Below are positions 1 to 9,347 of a stretch of 64,000 nt of DNA, one piece after another. The stretch lies in NCBI RefSeq assembly GCF_020567425.1, contig NZ_JAJCVJ010000001.1:806001-870000 (forward strand), given 5' to 3'. The position numbers were made by a program, and so were the translations under genes. Source of the DNA: Salinirubrum litoreum. Its GTDB lineage: Archaea; Halobacteriota; Halobacteria; Halobacteriales; Haloferacaceae. How positions within the stretch are numbered: position 1 is the stretch's first letter; each line of letters starts with the position of its first letter. The notes beneath the pieces are model-generated. The model did not search any database, had not been told where the DNA came from, and saw nothing but the letters and a program-made list of their open reading frames with translations.

Positions 1-401
1 GCACCTTCCTCGATCTGGACGCCTCGGTCGCGCCGACGTTCGCGGGCGTCTTCCCCCTCGTCTCGGACGACCGACTGGAGTCGCTGGCCCACGAGATCGT
101 CTCGGACCTCCGGGCGGTCGGCCTCGAGGCGGACTACGACGACTCCGGCAACATCGGCCGTCGCTACCGCCGGCAGGACGAGATCGGCACGCCGTTCTGC
201 ATCACGGTCGACCGGGACGGGATCGAGGGCGACGGCCCCGACACCGTGACGGTGCGGGAACGCGACACGACCGCGCAGGTTCGGGTGCCGGTCTCCGAGG
301 TCGTCTCGGAGCTGACGGCCCTGCGGACCGGCGACCGGGAGTTCGCCGCGCTCCTAGACGAGTACGAGACGGTCTCCGAAGGCCAACTGGCCGACGCGTG
401 A
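1..401 (+). CDS. glyS: Glycyl-tRNA synthetase, C-terminal part (truncated by window edge)
   Basis: This is the last 132 codons of an open frame whose codons start at base 3; the 5' part lies outside the window. The visible segment matches the class II tRNA anticodon-binding domain at the end of archaeal glycyl-tRNA synthetases: an APTFAGVFPLV strand, a helix with a LEADYDDSGNIGRRYRRQDE loop, and then the GTPFCITVD strand. The enzyme charges tRNA-Gly in the cytoplasm. The catalytic core and motifs 1-3 cannot be checked. The stop overlaps the GTG of the next gene (GTGA), so the two are probably co-translated. Confidence 0.9.
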   Translation, partial: TFLDLDASVAPTFAGVFPLVSDDRLESLAHEIVSDLRAVGLEADYDDSGNIGRRYRRQDEIGTPFCITVDRDGIEGDGPDTVTVRERDTTAQVRVPVSEVVSELTALRTGDREFAALLDEYETVSEGQLADA

Positions 402-967
402 GCGAGATCGGTCGGCGGCTCGTCCACGCGAGCGGGACCGGGATTCCGGGGCTGTACCTCCTGAGCCTGGTCAGCTACCGCCAACTCGGCTACGTGCTGA
501 TCGGCCTGGCGGTGACCGTCACGGTCCTGGAGATCGCGCGACTCGGCTTCGGCCTCGACTGGGCCATCTACGACCGTCTGACGCGGGAGTACGAGCAGGA
601 CAACGTCGCGGGCTACGCGCTCTACATGTACTCGATGCTCGCGGTCGTCTGGGTGTTCGAGCCGACGGTCGCAGTACCGGGGATGCTGATGCTGACGGTC
701 GGTGACCCCATCTCGGGCGTCCTCGGGTCGAACGATGCCACCACGGCGAAGGAAGTGGGCGTGCTGGCGGCGATGTTCGCGGTCTGTCTCGCGCTGGCAC
801 TCCCCTTCGTGTCGCTGCTCCCGGCGGCACTCGGGGCGCTCGGAGCGACACTGGCAGACGGGTTCAAGCCGGTGATCGCGGGCTACGTCGTCGACGACAA
901 CCTCTCCATCCCGCCCTCGGCGGCGGTCGGGATCACGCTCGGGACGTTCCTGTTGACGCTCGTCTGA
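398..967 (+). CDS. Dolichol/phytol kinase-like CTP-dependent lipid kinase
   Basis: A 189-residue integral membrane protein with about six hydrophobic helices. It starts at a GTG that overlaps the glyS stop. The helix loop near residue 104 reads GDPISGVLG, and the C-terminal part has ADGFKP followed by DDNLSIPPSAA. This arrangement is typical of the SEC59/DGK1/VTE5 family, which phosphorylates polyprenols, phytol or diacylglycerol using CTP. In haloarchaea the likely substrate is an isoprenoid alcohol such as dolichol for N-glycosylation, but substrate is inference. Linkage to glyS suggests a housekeeping role. Confidence 0.75.
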   Translation: MSEIGRRLVHASGTGIPGLYLLSLVSYRQLGYVLIGLAVTVTVLEIARLGFGLDWAIYDRLTREYEQDNVAGYALYMYSMLAVVWVFEPTVAVPGMLMLTVGDPISGVLGSNDATTAKEVGVLAAMFAVCLALALPFVSLLPAALGALGATLADGFKPVIAGYVVDDNLSIPPSAAVGITLGTFLLTLV

Positions 968-1178
968 CCCGAGCCTCGATCCGCGCACGCGGTCGTCGGT
1001 GACTGGCTCACCGAGAACTCGCTCGGGCGAGCCAGCTTGCGGTTCTCGACCTCCTCGCCCGGGTGCTCCGAACACGACACCGAGCGGACAAGTGTCGGAA
1101 AGAGAGACGTACAGTTCGGATCGGCACCCGACGGCGGCAGGATTAACGTCATCTCGATATCAATTACGGGGACCTACC

Positions 1179-1186
1179 TTTATATG
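1179..1186 (+). promoter_or_regulatory. TATA box of the MinD-type gene
   Basis: TTTATATG lies about 35 bases before the ATG at 1217 in an otherwise GC-rich gap. It predicts a transcript start near 1208 with a very short leader. This supports 1217 as the true start rather than the in-frame ATG at 1037, whose added residues lack the acidic composition of the rest of the protein. Confidence 0.6.
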
Positions 1187-1216
1187 CTAGCCTGCGTGAT
1201 TGGCAACAACTCAATC

Positions 1217-2833
1217 ATGGCAACGGTCTACGCAGTCGCGAGTTCGAAGGGTGGCGTCGGGAAGACGACGACCACGGTGAACCTGGGGGCGACACTGGCG
1301 TCTGCAGGGCTGTCGGTCGCGGTCGTCGACGGCGACATCGGGATGGCGAACCTCGGCGACGCGCTGGGTGTCGACCCGGACGGCGCGACGCTCCACGACG
1401 TGCTGGCCGAGGACAGCGAGGTCGCCCCCGAGGACGCCGTCTACGAGGGACCGGCCGGGGTGGCGGTCGTCCCCGGCGACACGAGCATCGACGGGTTCCG
1501 GGCCGCAGAGCCGGCGAACCTCGCAGCCGTCATCGACGCGCTGGACGACTACGACTACGTCCTCGTGGACACCGGCGCGGGACTCAGCCACGACACGGTG
1601 CTCCCGCTGGGGCTGGCCGACGAGGTCGTCCTCGTCTCGACCACCGAGCGCGACTCGCTGACCGACACCGAGAAGACCAGACAGGTGGTCGATCGCCTCG
1701 GCGGGACGACACGCGGCGTGGTGTTGACGAGCGTCGATCCGGACGACCCGAACGCCGAGGAGGTCGCAGCACGCCTCGACGCCGACGTGATCGAGGCCAT
1801 CCCGGCCGACCCGGTCGTTCGGGAGTCGATGCAGTTGGCCGACCCGCTGGCGAGGTACGCTCCCGGTTCGCCGGCCGCGAGCGCCTACCGAGCGCTCGCC
1901 GGTAGCTTGACTGGCGAGTCGATTCCGACGCCCGAGGTGGTCGACGAACCGGCAGACGAGACGACCGAGGCGGACGACGCGGGCGAGACGTCGACTGCCG
2001 ACGAGGAGACGGCGGGGACCGACGACACGGACGCCGAACCCGCCGGCGAGACCGAGTCCGTCGAGGTCGGTGCGGTCGAGACCGGTTCCGAGGACGGCGA
2101 AGCGAGCGATGCCGAAGACGGCGAAGCGATCGATGCCGAGGACGGCGAGACGACCGATGCCGAAGACGGCGACGGGATCACGCTCGGCTCGCCGGCCGAG
2201 GGAGAGACCGGTGAGGAAGCGGACGACGGAATCACTCTCACCGAATCCGAGGAAGGTGAATCCGAGGAGATCGACGCCGGCGCGACCGAATCCGAGGATC
2301 TCGATCTCGACACGACCGACGAGGACTCGGCTGGTGAGGACGTGCTGTCGGCAGACGACGCCGACCCGGCCGCAGACGACGACGAAGACGCCGAGGCCAG
2401 CGAGACGGCGGCGGGCGAGTCGGACGACGCGGAGACGACCGAGACGGTCGACGACACGGGAGCGGAAGCCGAGACGGAAGCAGAGACGGCCGACGATTCC
2501 GAGGAGGGAGTCGGGGCCGACGACGCAGACGACGCGGGCGACCCGTCGGGACTGACCGACGACGACGCGCTCGCAGCAGACACCGCGCCCTCTGACGACC
2601 CGCTCGTCGCCGACAGTGCAGAACCGGACGAGGGAGCGTCGGCCGACGAGGACGACGACACCGTCTTCGCCACGTCGCTGGTCGAGGAGGCCGAACCGAC
2701 AGAGGACGACAGCGACGACAGCGGGGCTGCGACCGACACCGACGAGGACGCGGCGTTCGTCGAGACCGACGACGAGGACGACGAGGACGACGACGACGGC
2801 GGCAAGGGTTTCCTCGGGCGACTGTTGGGCTGA
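1217..2833 (+). CDS. MinD/ParA-family ATPase with 300-residue acidic tail (MinD4-like)
   Basis: A 538-residue protein. Residues 1-235 form a deviant-Walker P-loop ATPase: KGGVGKT at 11-17, VDGDIGMANLG near 38, and a VLVDTGAG Walker B near 113. Such proteins dimerise on ATP and position cell structures. From about residue 235 to the end the chain is almost entirely D, E, A, T, S and G, with four tandem EDGEAxDA units. It closes with a basic/hydrophobic GGKGFLGRLLG. A long acidic extension is a known hallmark of haloarchaeal MinD4, which places archaella and chemosensory arrays; that assignment here is inference from architecture. The tail is probably disordered, and the last 11 residues could be a short membrane- or partner-binding element. 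Confidence 0.8.
   Translation: MATVYAVASSKGGVGKTTTTVNLGATLASAGLSVAVVDGDIGMANLGDALGVDPDGATLHDVLAEDSEVAPEDAVYEGPAGVAVVPGDTSIDGFRAAEPANLAAVIDALDDYDYVLVDTGAGLSHDTVLPLGLADEVVLVSTTERDSLTDTEKTRQVVDRLGGTTRGVVLTSVDPDDPNAEEVAARLDADVIEAIPADPVVRESMQLADPLARYAPGSPAASAYRALAGSLTGESIPTPEVVDEPADETTEADDAGETSTADEETAGTDDTDAEPAGETESVEVGAVETGSEDGEASDAEDGEAIDAEDGETTDAEDGDGITLGSPAEGETGEEADDGITLTESEEGESEEIDAGATESEDLDLDTTDEDSAGEDVLSADDADPAADDDEDAEASETAAGESDDAETTETVDDTGAEAETEAETADDSEEGVGADDADDAGDPSGLTDDDALAADTAPSDDPLVADSAEPDEGASADEDDDTVFATSLVEEAEPTEDDSDDSGAATDTDEDAAFVETDDEDDEDDDDGGKGFLGRLLG
2090..2185 (+). repeat. 24-bp in-frame tandem repeat in the MinD tail
   Basis: Four consecutive 24-bp units encode EDGEASDA, EDGEAIDA, EDGETTDA and EDGDGITL. 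They differ by a few substitutions and stay in frame, so they are likely a slippage or unequal-crossover expansion in a disordered segment. Confidence 0.7.
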
Positions 2834-2872
2834 ATCGGGAACTTCTTTTAGCTGGCTCGTGCCAGCAGGGAC

Positions 2873-2983
2873 ATGGACGAATCAGAGTCAGTACCGATGA
2901 GCTGGATCGTGCTCTTTCTGCTGTTGGCCCTCGGACTCGGTGCCGCCGTCGTCCTCGCGGTCGGTGGCACGCTGATCGCGTAG
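2873..2983 (+). CDS. Small single-helix membrane protein
   Basis: A 36-codon frame starting 39 bases after the MinD-type gene stop. It encodes a short acidic start (MDESESVPM), one hydrophobic helix of about 22 residues (WIVLFLLLALGLGAAVVLAV) and a short end. An AT-rich CTTCTTTTAG stretch 20-30 bases upstream could be its promoter. An in-frame ATG at 2897 is an alternative start. No function is recognised. Position and clean TM composition, rather than homology, support it. Confidence 0.5.
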   Translation: MDESESVPMSWIVLFLLLALGLGAAVVLAVGGTLIA

Positions 2984-3026
2984 GGCGCGGGCGGTCGGGC
3001 AGTCCCGTGGTCGGGTCGGTCGCGCG

Positions 3027-4793
3027 CTACATCGACTCGGGGGCCGCGACCCCGAGGACGCCGAGCGCGTTGGCGACCGTGTGCCGGGACGCCTCCACGA
3101 GAGCGATGCGAGCGCGCTGCGTCTCCGGGTCGTCGGCCGACAACACCGGACACTCGCGGTAGAAGGCGTTGAACAGTTCCGCGAACTCCCGCGTGAACGT
3201 GGCGACGACGTGCGGTTCGAGGTCCTCGGCGGACTCCTCGATCACCGCCGGGAACCGCGCGATCTTTCTGAGCAGTGCACGCTCGTACTCGCTGTCCAGT
3301 ACGTCGGGGTCGATCTCGTCCGCACCGGGCACGGCGATACCCTGTGACTCGGCCTCGTCGAGGATGCCACAACAGCGGGCGTGCACGTACTGGACGTACG
3401 GGGCCGACTGTGCCTCGAAGTCCAGTGCCTGCTCCCACTCGAAGGTGATCCCCTTCGTCGGCTGTTTCGAGACGATGTCGTACCGGACCGCGCCGATGCC
3501 GACCTGTTCGGCGATGCGGTCGACGTCATCTTCGTCCAGGTCGTCGTCACGCGACCGGGAGTCGAGGCGGCTCTCCACCTCGTCGCGGGCACGTGAGATG
3601 GCCTCGTCGAGCAAGTCGTCCAGGTCGACGCCGGTGCCCTCGCGGGTGGACATCCCACCCTCGGGCAGGTTGACCCACGAGTAGAACGTCGAGCGGAGCT
3701 GATCGGTGTCGTTGCCGAGGATTTCGAGCGCGGTTCTGAGCTGTTCGGCCTGCAGTTTGTGGTCCTCGCCCAGCACCGTCACGGCGCGGTCGAAGTTCTC
3801 GAACTTCCACTCGTGGTGGGCCAGGTCGCGGGTCGTGTAGAGACTGGTGCCGTCCGACCGCAGGAAGACGAGTTTCTTCTCGAAGCCGAACGCCGAGAGG
3901 TCGAGTTGCCACGCGTCCTCCTCGTAGACGGCGTACTCGCTGTCTTTCAGGCGCTGGACGAGGTCGTCTGCCGACCCGTCGCGCATGAACGACGACTCCT
4001 TCACGAAGGCGTCGAACTCGGCGGGCAGGCGTTCGAGCGACTGACGCATCCCGGAGAGACAGCCGTCGACCACGCGACCGACGCGCTCGAAGGCCTCGTC
4101 GTCGCCGGCTTCGAGTCCCTGCATGATGGACTCGATCTCGGCTTCGGCCCGTTCGGCGGCCGCCTCGTCGGCCGATTCGAGGAACTGGTTGCCCTTGCGG
4201 TAGTAGCGCACGAGGTCGTAGTCGGCACGGTCGCGTTCCGGGTCCGGGAGGTCGGCCTCGTCGAACCGTTCGTAGGCCCACGCGAAGACCGCGACCTGTC
4301 GGCCGGCGTCGTTGACGTAGTAGTGGCGCTCCACGTCGTTGCCGGCGAAGTCGAGGACGCGGGCGACGGCGTCGCCGAGGATCGGGTTCCGGGCGCGTCC
4401 GACGTGGATCGGGCCGGTCGGGTTCGCGGAGGTGTGCTCGACGACGACCGAGTCGCCGGTGTCTTCGAGTCGGCCCCACTCGCTGTCCTGACCGGCGTCG
4501 AGGGTGTCGGCGTAGTAGTCCTCTGACGGGTGGAAGTTGACGTAGGGGCCCTGCGCGGAGACGCCGCCGAGGTAGTCGTAGCCGGAGGGGTCGATCTCGT
4601 CGGCCACGTCGCCCGCGATCTGTGGCGGGGGTGCCCCGACCACGCCGGCGAGTCGGAAGGCGACGCTGGACGCGAGCACCGCGTCTACGTCGTCCGGCGG
4701 TTCCTCCACGCCGAGGTCGTCGGTCGGCAGATCCATCGCGGACAGCGCGTCGGCCACTGCGGCTTCGACTGCGTCCCGGAACGCTCTGAACAT
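3027..4793 (-). CDS. argS: Arginyl-tRNA synthetase
   Basis: A 588-residue class I aminoacyl-tRNA synthetase that attaches arginine to tRNA-Arg. The N-terminal tRNA D-loop recognition domain spans about 1-100. The HIGH-type signature is [11 protein letters not shown] (HVGR at 130-133), and the KMSKS equivalent is [11 protein letters not shown] helical anticodon-binding domain ends the chain ([29 protein letters not shown]). The ATG at 4793 is chosen over an upstream in-frame ATG at 4940 because the family starts here and a TATA-like ATTTAGCC (4814-4821) sits about 27 bases before it. It is monocistronic. Confidence 0.96.
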   Translation of the reverse strand: MFRAFRDAVEAAVADALSAMDLPTDDLGVEEPPDDVDAVLASSVAFRLAGVVGAPPPQIAGDVADEIDPSGYDYLGGVSAQGPYVNFHPSEDYYADTLDAGQDSEWGRLEDTGDSVVVEHTSANPTGPIHVGRARNPILGDAVARVLDFAGNDVERHYYVNDAGRQVAVFAWAYERFDEADLPDPERDRADYDLVRYYRKGNQFLESADEAAAERAEAEIESIMQGLEAGDDEAFERVGRVVDGCLSGMRQSLERLPAEFDAFVKESSFMRDGSADDLVQRLKDSEYAVYEEDAWQLDLSAFGFEKKLVFLRSDGTSLYTTRDLAHHEWKFENFDRAVTVLGEDHKLQAEQLRTALEILGNDTDQLRSTFYSWVNLPEGGMSTREGTGVDLDDLLDEAISRARDEVESRLDSRSRDDDLDEDDVDRIAEQVGIGAVRYDIVSKQPTKGITFEWEQALDFEAQSAPYVQYVHARCCGILDEAESQGIAVPGADEIDPDVLDSEYERALLRKIARFPAVIEESAEDLEPHVVATFTREFAELFNAFYRECPVLSADDPETQRARIALVEASRHTVANALGVLGVAAPESM

Positions 4794-5103
4794 GGGCGTC
4801 GATTTCGCGGGGAGGCTAAATGGGTTTACGAACTTGACCCGCACCTCGGTCTTCCCCAGTCCCGACCACCGCTCCGGACCGCCCGGTGGTCTCCCTCGCA
4901 CGCCCTGCTCGCGCGCGTCGGAGTCGGACTCGGAGCGCACGACAGAGCCACCGACCGCAGGCGACAGCCACCGACCGACGGATACAAACCGGTCGACACC
5001 GGACGTGTGTGTACGACACCATCCGCCTCGCCCGCACCGTCACGATTCTGTTACGCTTCTCAGTTCCGGTACGCTTAACCCACGCGAGGCCGACGGTCTA
5101 CTC
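4794..5103. promoter_or_regulatory. Divergent intergenic region between argS and ribK
   Basis: About 310 bases with no convincing gene. The argS side carries a TATA-like ATTTAGCC on the minus strand at 4814-4821. The ribK side has TACGCTTAACCC near 5070-5081, about 27 bases before the ribK ATG. Both fit leaderless transcription. Nothing recognisable lies between. Confidence 0.5.
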
Positions 5104-5808
5104 ATGCCAGAGACGACAGCGACGCCGACCGTCGGCCACGACGAACTCGCCGCCCTGAAGTTCGTCGCGGTCGACGGGGGCTTGGCCGGTCCCGTCAAGG
5201 TCTCCTGTTCCGGGCTCGCGGGTCGGCTCGACGCCTCCAGTCAGACCGCCTCGCGGCGACTCCAGCGACTCGACGAGGCCGGTCTGCTCGACCGCGAGAT
5301 CGTCAGCGACGGCCAGTGGATCGAGATCACCGACGCCGGCGAGTCGGCCCTGCGCGGCGAGTACGCCGACTACCGGCGCATCTTCGAGGACGACGCGACA
5401 CTGACACTCGAGGGCACCGTCACCAGCGGGATGGGCGAGGGGCGACACTACATCTCCCTGCCGGGCTACATGGAGCAGTTCCGGGAGCGACTCGACTACG
5501 AACCGTTCGCCGGGACCCTGAACGTCGAACTGACCGAGGAGAGCGTCCGCGCCCGCGCCGGGATGGCCTCACTGGACGCGGTCTCGATCGACGGCTGGGA
5601 GGACGAGGAGCGCACCTTCGGCCCCGCCACGTGCTACGCCGCGACCATCGTCGCGGGCGACGACAGCTTCGACACCGCCCACATCATCGTCCCGGACCGA
5701 ACCCACCACGACGAGACGCAACTGGAAGTGATCGCGCCCGCGAAACTCCGGGACGAACTCGGACTGGCCGACGGCGACACGATCACGGTCCGCGTGGAGG
5801 AGGTCTGA
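5104..5808 (+). CDS. ribK: CTP-dependent riboflavin kinase with N-terminal winged helix
   Basis: A 234-residue archaeal RibK, which converts riboflavin to FMN using CTP. Residues 1-85 form a MarR-like winged helix ([20 protein letters not shown]). The rest is the cradle-loop kinase: [19 protein letters not shown] binds nucleotide, FAGTLNVEL carries the usual substrate loop, and [10 protein letters not shown] and [15 protein letters not shown] follow. The winged helix suggests it may also regulate transcription, as proposed for such two-domain RibK proteins. The next gene, ribB, begins two bases after its stop, so the two form a riboflavin/FMN operon. Confidence 0.95.
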   Translation: MPETTATPTVGHDELAALKFVAVDGGLAGPVKVSCSGLAGRLDASSQTASRRLQRLDEAGLLDREIVSDGQWIEITDAGESALRGEYADYRRIFEDDATLTLEGTVTSGMGEGRHYISLPGYMEQFRERLDYEPFAGTLNVELTEESVRARAGMASLDAVSIDGWEDEERTFGPATCYAATIVAGDDSFDTAHIIVPDRTHHDETQLEVIAPAKLRDELGLADGDTITVRVEEV

Positions 5809-5810
5809 CG

Positions 5811-6491
5811 ATGGCGTCTCACGCGTCCGAGGAACCACGCGCCGCCGACTCGACCATCGCCGAGGCGGTCGCGGCGTTCCGCGAGGGCAAGCCGGTCCTG
5901 ATCCACGACTTCGCCGACCGCGAGGGCGAGACCGACATCGTCTACCCGGCCGAGTCGATGACTCCCGAGGACGTGGTGCGCCTGCGGACCGACGCGGGCG
6001 GCCTGATCTGTACCGCCATCCCGGACGCGGTCGGTGCGGCCTTCGACCTCCCGTTGCTGGACGACGCGCTGGCTCACCCGTCTGCGGACGGCGGCGACCT
6101 CGGCTACGACTCGCGGTCCTCGTTCTCCCTGCCGGTGAACCACCGCGACACCTACACCGGGATCACCGACAACGACCGGTCGCTGACGATCCGGAAACTG
6201 GCGGAGGCGACCGCGAACCCGGCAGGAACCGACTTCGCGTCGGAGTTCCGGGCACCCGGTCACGTCCACGTCCTGCGGGCCGCGCCCGGCTTGCTGTCGG
6301 AGCGCAGAGGCCACACGGAACTCGGTGTCGCACTGGCGCAGGAAGCCGGCGTGACGCCCGCCGTCGTCGTCTGTGAGATGCTCGACGAGGAGACCGGCGA
6401 GGCGCTGTCACCCGCCGACGCGCAGAGCTACGCCGACCGGCACGGACTGGTGTACCTGGAAGGGTCGGCACTGGTCGAGCAGTTGGGCTGA
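5811..6491 (+). CDS. ribB: 3,4-dihydroxy-2-butanone 4-phosphate synthase
   Basis: A 226-residue enzyme that converts ribulose 5-phosphate to the four-carbon precursor of riboflavin. The acidic metal-binding loop reads DFADREGETDIVYPAE near 36-50. The substrate region SFSLPVNHRDTYTGITDNDR and the late GHVHVLRAAPGLLSERRGHTE (metal-binding His) are all present. It follows ribK directly and is probably co-transcribed with it. There is no GTP cyclohydrolase II fusion, as expected in archaea. Start ATG at 5811. Confidence 0.95.
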   Translation: MASHASEEPRAADSTIAEAVAAFREGKPVLIHDFADREGETDIVYPAESMTPEDVVRLRTDAGGLICTAIPDAVGAAFDLPLLDDALAHPSADGGDLGYDSRSSFSLPVNHRDTYTGITDNDRSLTIRKLAEATANPAGTDFASEFRAPGHVHVLRAAPGLLSERRGHTELGVALAQEAGVTPAVVVCEMLDEETGEALSPADAQSYADRHGLVYLEGSALVEQLG

Positions 6492-6576
6492 CTCGCTCGC
6501 GTCTCTCCGGCCCGACGACAACTCGCCGCCGAGTTGTCTTCCGGTACTATCGGTCGTTCACGGACGATACTCGTGC

Positions 6577-6582
6577 TTTTAT
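6577..6582 (+). promoter_or_regulatory. TATA box of ilvE
   Basis: TTTTAT in the context GTGCTTTTATCACC lies 26-31 bases before the ilvE ATG, the spacing expected of a leaderless haloarchaeal transcript. Confidence 0.55.
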
Positions 6583-6607
6583 CACCTGCCGCGCTGTTGT
6601 CCCGCGT

Positions 6608-7540
6608 ATGAGCGGCTTCGACGACATGGACGTGGACACCATCTGGATGGACGGCGAGTTCGTGGACTGGGACGACGCCCAGATTCACGTGCTGAGCCAC
6701 GGACTCCACTACGGCACCGGCGTCTTCGAGGGCGCGCGGTGTTACGACACGGAAGAGGGCCCCGCCATCTTCCGGTGGGAGGAGCACCTCGACCGCCTGT
6801 TCGCCTCGACCAAACCCTACGACATGGAGATTCCCTTCTCGCGGGAGGAACTCAGCGAGGCGACGCTCGAACTGATCCGGCGACAGAACCTCGAGTCCTG
6901 TTACATCCGGCCGATCGCCTTCTTCGGGTACCACGCGCTGGGCGTCAGCCCCGGCGAGTGTCCGACCGACGTGGCTATCGCGGCGTGGCCGTGGGGCACC
7001 TACCTCGGCGAGGAGGCACTCGAGAACGGCATCGACGTGATGGTCTCCTCGTGGCGCAAGCACGCCTCCAGCCAGATTCCGACAAACGCGAAGACGACCG
7101 GCCTGTACGTCAACTCCCTGCTCGCGGGCGAGGAAGCCCGGAGAAACGGCTACCGCGAGGCCATCGTCCTGAACAAGGAGGGCAACGTGGCCGAGGGTCC
7201 CGGCGAGAACATCTTCCTCGTCCGCGACGGCGAGATATTCACGCCCGGTCTCTCGGAGTCCATCCTCGACGGGATCACCCGCAACACGGTCATCACGCTG
7301 GCCGAGGAGCGCGGCTACGAGGTCCACGACAACGTCTCCATCTCGCGTGGCGAACTCAACACCGCCGACGAACTGTTCTTCACCGGCTCTGCGGCCGAGG
7401 TGACGCCGATCAAGCGGGTCGACAACGTGACCATCGGCAACGGCTCGCGCGGCCCCGTCACCGAGGAACTCCAGCAGGCGTTCTTCGACCTCGTGGAGCG
7501 CCGGACCGACGACCACGACGACTGGTTCACCTACGTCTGA
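6608..7540 (+). CDS. ilvE: Branched-chain amino acid aminotransferase
   Basis: A 310-residue fold-type IV PLP aminotransferase for the last step of valine, leucine and isoleucine synthesis. The start of the fold (DTIWMDGEFVDWDDAQIHV), the YGTGVFEGARCY motif, the PLP lysine in SSQIPTNAKTTGLYVNS and the phosphate-binding EGPGENIFLVRDGE loop are all present. FFTGSAAEVTPI carries the late PLP contact. Length is normal for the family. The TATA box upstream supports the ATG at 6608. Confidence 0.95.
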   Translation: MSGFDDMDVDTIWMDGEFVDWDDAQIHVLSHGLHYGTGVFEGARCYDTEEGPAIFRWEEHLDRLFASTKPYDMEIPFSREELSEATLELIRRQNLESCYIRPIAFFGYHALGVSPGECPTDVAIAAWPWGTYLGEEALENGIDVMVSSWRKHASSQIPTNAKTTGLYVNSLLAGEEARRNGYREAIVLNKEGNVAEGPGENIFLVRDGEIFTPGLSESILDGITRNTVITLAEERGYEVHDNVSISRGELNTADELFFTGSAAEVTPIKRVDNVTIGNGSRGPVTEELQQAFFDLVERRTDDHDDWFTYV

Positions 7541-7578
7541 GGTCGCGGTCGACGCACCGCGTTCCCGACGAACCGTTC

Positions 7579-8244
7579 TCAGCCCGCCTGCTCGTCGCCA
7601 CCGTCGGGTGAGGGCGTCGGTTTCTCCTCGCCGCGTTCGTCCTCGACGTCGATGGGGATGCCCTCCTCTTTCTGCTCGGCGAACCCGGCCGAGAGGATGC
7701 GCGTCAGGGCCTCCTCGACGCGTTCGTCGGTCTCCTCCAGTCGTTCGGGTTCGACCTCCATCACGAACCCGGTGGTGATGTTCGGCGCGGTCGGCATGAA
7801 GAGCACCTCGCGGCCGTCCTCGGTCTGCTTGCCGGTCTTGAACGCCGTCATCCGGATACCGGGCCAGGTCTCCAGTCGGACCGGCTTCTGGAGGTCTTCG
7901 GTCCCGGAGAGTGCCGTCTCGACGGCGAGTTTGGAGGCGTTGTAGACGATGCGGATGACCGGCACCCGGTTGATCACGTCGTCGATGCCGGCTTCGATGA
8001 GTCGGCCGAGCGTCGTCCGCATGAGGTAGCCGACCGCCAGGACCAGCATGGCGAAGACGACGATGACGATGGCGACCCGGACGACCTCGACCGGAATCGT
8101 CCCCGCCGCGTCCTGACTGATGATGCTGGACAGAAACGGCAGACCGAGTATCTGGTTGTAGAGCCAACTGACGACGGCGGCGATGACGAGCAACGGAACG
8201 AGGACGACCAACCCACTCGCGACGTCGCGTTTCCACGAGGACAT
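7579..8244 (-). CDS. DUF502 family membrane protein
   Basis: A 221-residue protein with two strong transmembrane helices (about 8-28 and 57-78) and a soluble domain with NRVPVIRIVYNASKLAVETAL and PGIRMTAFKTGK, the usual DUF502 signature. The charged, acidic C-terminal tail (from about residue 195) is probably disordered. The family's function is unknown. It is convergent with ilvE and has its own transcript. Confidence 0.85.
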   Translation of the reverse strand: MSSWKRDVASGLVVLVPLLVIAAVVSWLYNQILGLPFLSSIISQDAAGTIPVEVVRVAIVIVVFAMLVLAVGYLMRTTLGRLIEAGIDDVINRVPVIRIVYNASKLAVETALSGTEDLQKPVRLETWPGIRMTAFKTGKQTEDGREVLFMPTAPNITTGFVMEVEPERLEETDERVEEALTRILSAGFAEQKEEGIPIDVEDERGEEKPTPSPDGGDEQAG

Positions 8245-8346
8245 TCTCTGGTTCGTCTAACCGCCGCCTCGCTTATCAAGTCTTCTTCCCGCTCCGCAGG
8301 TGACGAGCGGCTTTACGACCGGATTCGCGGTGACCGCCGAGGACCC

Positions 8347-9186
8347 TCACCCGGAGACGATCGCGCGCAGGGCGAAGCCGAGGTTCTCCTTGCGCTCGCG
8401 GACGCGGCGATAGAAGTACGAGAGCCACTTGTCGCCGTAGGGTGCGTACTGCCAGACCTCGTAGCCGTCGGCCGCGAGGTCGAACTGTGCCTGTTCGCGG
8501 ACGCCCATCAGCATCTGAATCTCGAAGTCGGTGCCGTACTGGTCGTGGAGGTCGGTGGCGAAGTCGATCATCGCCGGGTCGTGGCTCCCGACACCGATCC
8601 CGCCGTCGAACTCCTGGAACATGAACTCCAGATCCTCGCGGTAGGCCTCGTTCACGTCCGACTTGTCGGTGTAGGCGATGTCCGAACCTTCCTCGTAGGC
8701 CCCCTTCACGAGGCGGATCTTGCCCGGTACGCTCGCGAGTCGTTCGAGGTCGGTCTTGGTCCGGCGGAGGTTCGCCTGCACGCACAGGCCCATCCCGCCC
8801 CCGAACTCCCGGGCGAGGTCCTCGTAGGCGTCGAGCGTCGCGTCGGTCGTGGTCGCGTCCTCCATGTCACACCAGACGAACACGTCGTGCTCGTCGCCGG
8901 CTTCGGCGATGGCGCGGTACTGCTCGCGGAAGAACTCCTCGCTCACGTCGAGGCCGATCTGCGAAGGCTTGACCGAGACGCAGGCGTCCAGTCCGGTGCT
9001 GGCGATGTCGGCGATCAGTTGCCGGTAGGCGTCGGCGTCGTCGCGGGCCGGCGCTGGGTCGTCGTAGTGTTCGCCCAGCAGGTTCAGGATGACCTTCACG
9101 CCCTCGGCGTTCGTGAGTCGGGTGTGTTCGAGCGCCACGGCCGGCGTCTCCCCCGCCACGAACCGGCTGGCGATGGGTGGAATCAT
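8347..9186 (-). CDS. Proline dehydrogenase
   Basis: A 279-residue FAD-dependent TIM-barrel enzyme oxidising proline to pyrroline-5-carboxylate. It shows the monofunctional ProDH pattern: SVKPSQIGL, VWCDMEDA, GLCVQANLRRT, RLVKGAYEE, GIGVGSHDP, EIQMLMGVRE, and the C-terminal WLSYFYRRVRERKENLGF with the double arginine that binds the proline carboxylate. I chose ATG 9186 (MIPPIASRF) over 9261, since family members begin close to this point. No P5C dehydrogenase is adjacent. Confidence 0.93.
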   Translation of the reverse strand: MIPPIASRFVAGETPAVALEHTRLTNAEGVKVILNLLGEHYDDPAPARDDADAYRQLIADIASTGLDACVSVKPSQIGLDVSEEFFREQYRAIAEAGDEHDVFVWCDMEDATTTDATLDAYEDLAREFGGGMGLCVQANLRRTKTDLERLASVPGKIRLVKGAYEEGSDIAYTDKSDVNEAYREDLEFMFQEFDGGIGVGSHDPAMIDFATDLHDQYGTDFEIQMLMGVREQAQFDLAADGYEVWQYAPYGDKWLSYFYRRVRERKENLGFALRAIVSG

Positions 9187-9347
9187 GTGGCAAACCTTGC
9201 GAGGGTCGGCATAAGTCAGTACCGTCTCCGGTCGTGCCGGCCGGGAGTTTCGGTCGGTCACGGAAACTGTCGACGAGGTAGTCGGTGTCGGCCCGAGTCC
9301 GCGACCGAACCACGGGAGCTTTTATCAGCCGGCTTCGACGCGGGTGT

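Noticed and set aside
2070..2555. Arg/Pro-rich frame inside the MinD tail
   Set aside because: A shadow of the acidic GC-rich coding strand; composition is opposite to haloarchaeal proteins.
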